From positions 1 to 5,197 of the forward strand of contig JAIUYC010000397.1 of the NCBI GenBank assembly GCA_020216575.1: a stretch of 5,197 bases of DNA. Direction: 5' to 3'. Source of the DNA: Coleofasciculus sp. S288 (GTDB lineage: Bacteria; Cyanobacteriota; Cyanobacteriia; Cyanobacteriales; Coleofasciculaceae). Shown here one piece after another: positions 5,077-5,197 of this stretch. How positions within the stretch are numbered: position 1 is the stretch's first letter; the number at the start of each line of letters is the position of its first letter. The notes under the pieces are model-generated. The model was not told where the DNA came from and made no database searches. It saw only the letters and a list, made by a program, of their open reading frames with translations. The position numbers and the translations under genes were made by a program.

Positions 5077-5197
5077 ATGTATTTAGTTACTGGAGCAACA
5101 GGAGGAATTGGACGCCGTGTTGTGCGGCTGTTACGAGAGCGGGAACTGCCAGTCCGGGCGTTTGTCCGCCTGACTTCTCGTTACGGGGAGTTAGACA
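5077..5197 (+). CDS. NAD(P)-binding SDR-family protein, N-terminal fragment (runs off window)
   Basis: The first 40 codons are present: MYLVTGATGGIGRRVVRLLR leads into a second strand, LPVRAFVRL. The TGATGGIG stretch is the TGxxGxxG dinucleotide-binding loop at the end of the first beta strand. An Arg-rich segment (VRAFVRLTSR) at the end of the second strand suggests NADP rather than NAD. The start directly at the Rossmann fold is typical of atypical/extended SDRs of the NmrA or Ycf39-like type, common in cyanobacteria. GGGGAAG (5062-5068) lies eight bases before the ATG at 5077 and is a plausible ribosome-binding site. The 22-base gap to the exonuclease gene suggests cotranscription. The substrate cannot be judged from the fragment. 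Confidence 0.85.
   Translation, partial: MYLVTGATGGIGRRVVRLLRERELPVRAFVRLTSRYGELD

Overview
The window reads as chromosomal DNA from a cyanobacterium. Six perfect GCGATCGC octamers (HIP1, the highly iterated palindrome of cyanobacterial genomes) lie within 5.2 kb, where about 0.08 would be expected by chance. The gene set fits too: a succinate-semialdehyde dehydrogenase next to an acetolactate-synthase-like ThDP enzyme is the known cyanobacterial bypass of the missing 2-oxoglutarate dehydrogenase. Heptanucleotide repeats and C/G-rich palindromes between genes suggest a filamentous or otherwise repeat-rich lineage. The genus cannot be fixed from this sequence.

Layout: (1) Positions 2-79 (+) hold the last 25 codons of an unidentified gene. 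It runs tail to tail into a single-domain response regulator at 76-534 (-), and the two stops overlap. (2) A gene-free, partly AT-rich region at 535-954 separates the response regulator from the rightward genes. It should hold both divergent promoters, and it contains a candidate sigma70-type promoter and several small hairpins. (3) The dehydrogenase (955-2322) and the ThDP decarboxylase (2432-4084) follow on the + strand, 109 bases apart. (4) Positions 4086-4249 form a compact nested palindromic repeat: heptad-repeat outer arms, imperfect inner arms and a C6TT-GAT-AAG6 core hairpin. (5) An exonuclease III family gene (4260-5054, +) begins just beyond the repeat. After 22 bases comes the start of an NAD(P)-binding SDR-family gene (5077, +), which runs off the window.

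Function: the central pair should act in sequence. The decarboxylase converts 2-oxoglutarate to succinic semialdehyde and CO2, and the dehydrogenase oxidises that to succinate with NADP+. This closes the TCA cycle without succinyl-CoA. The pathway has been described in Synechococcus sp. PCC 7002, so it is not new, although the decarboxylase is usually mis-annotated as acetolactate synthase. The least explained part is the palindromic element between the decarboxylase and the exonuclease gene. I see no evidence for an undescribed defence, mobile or CRISPR system.
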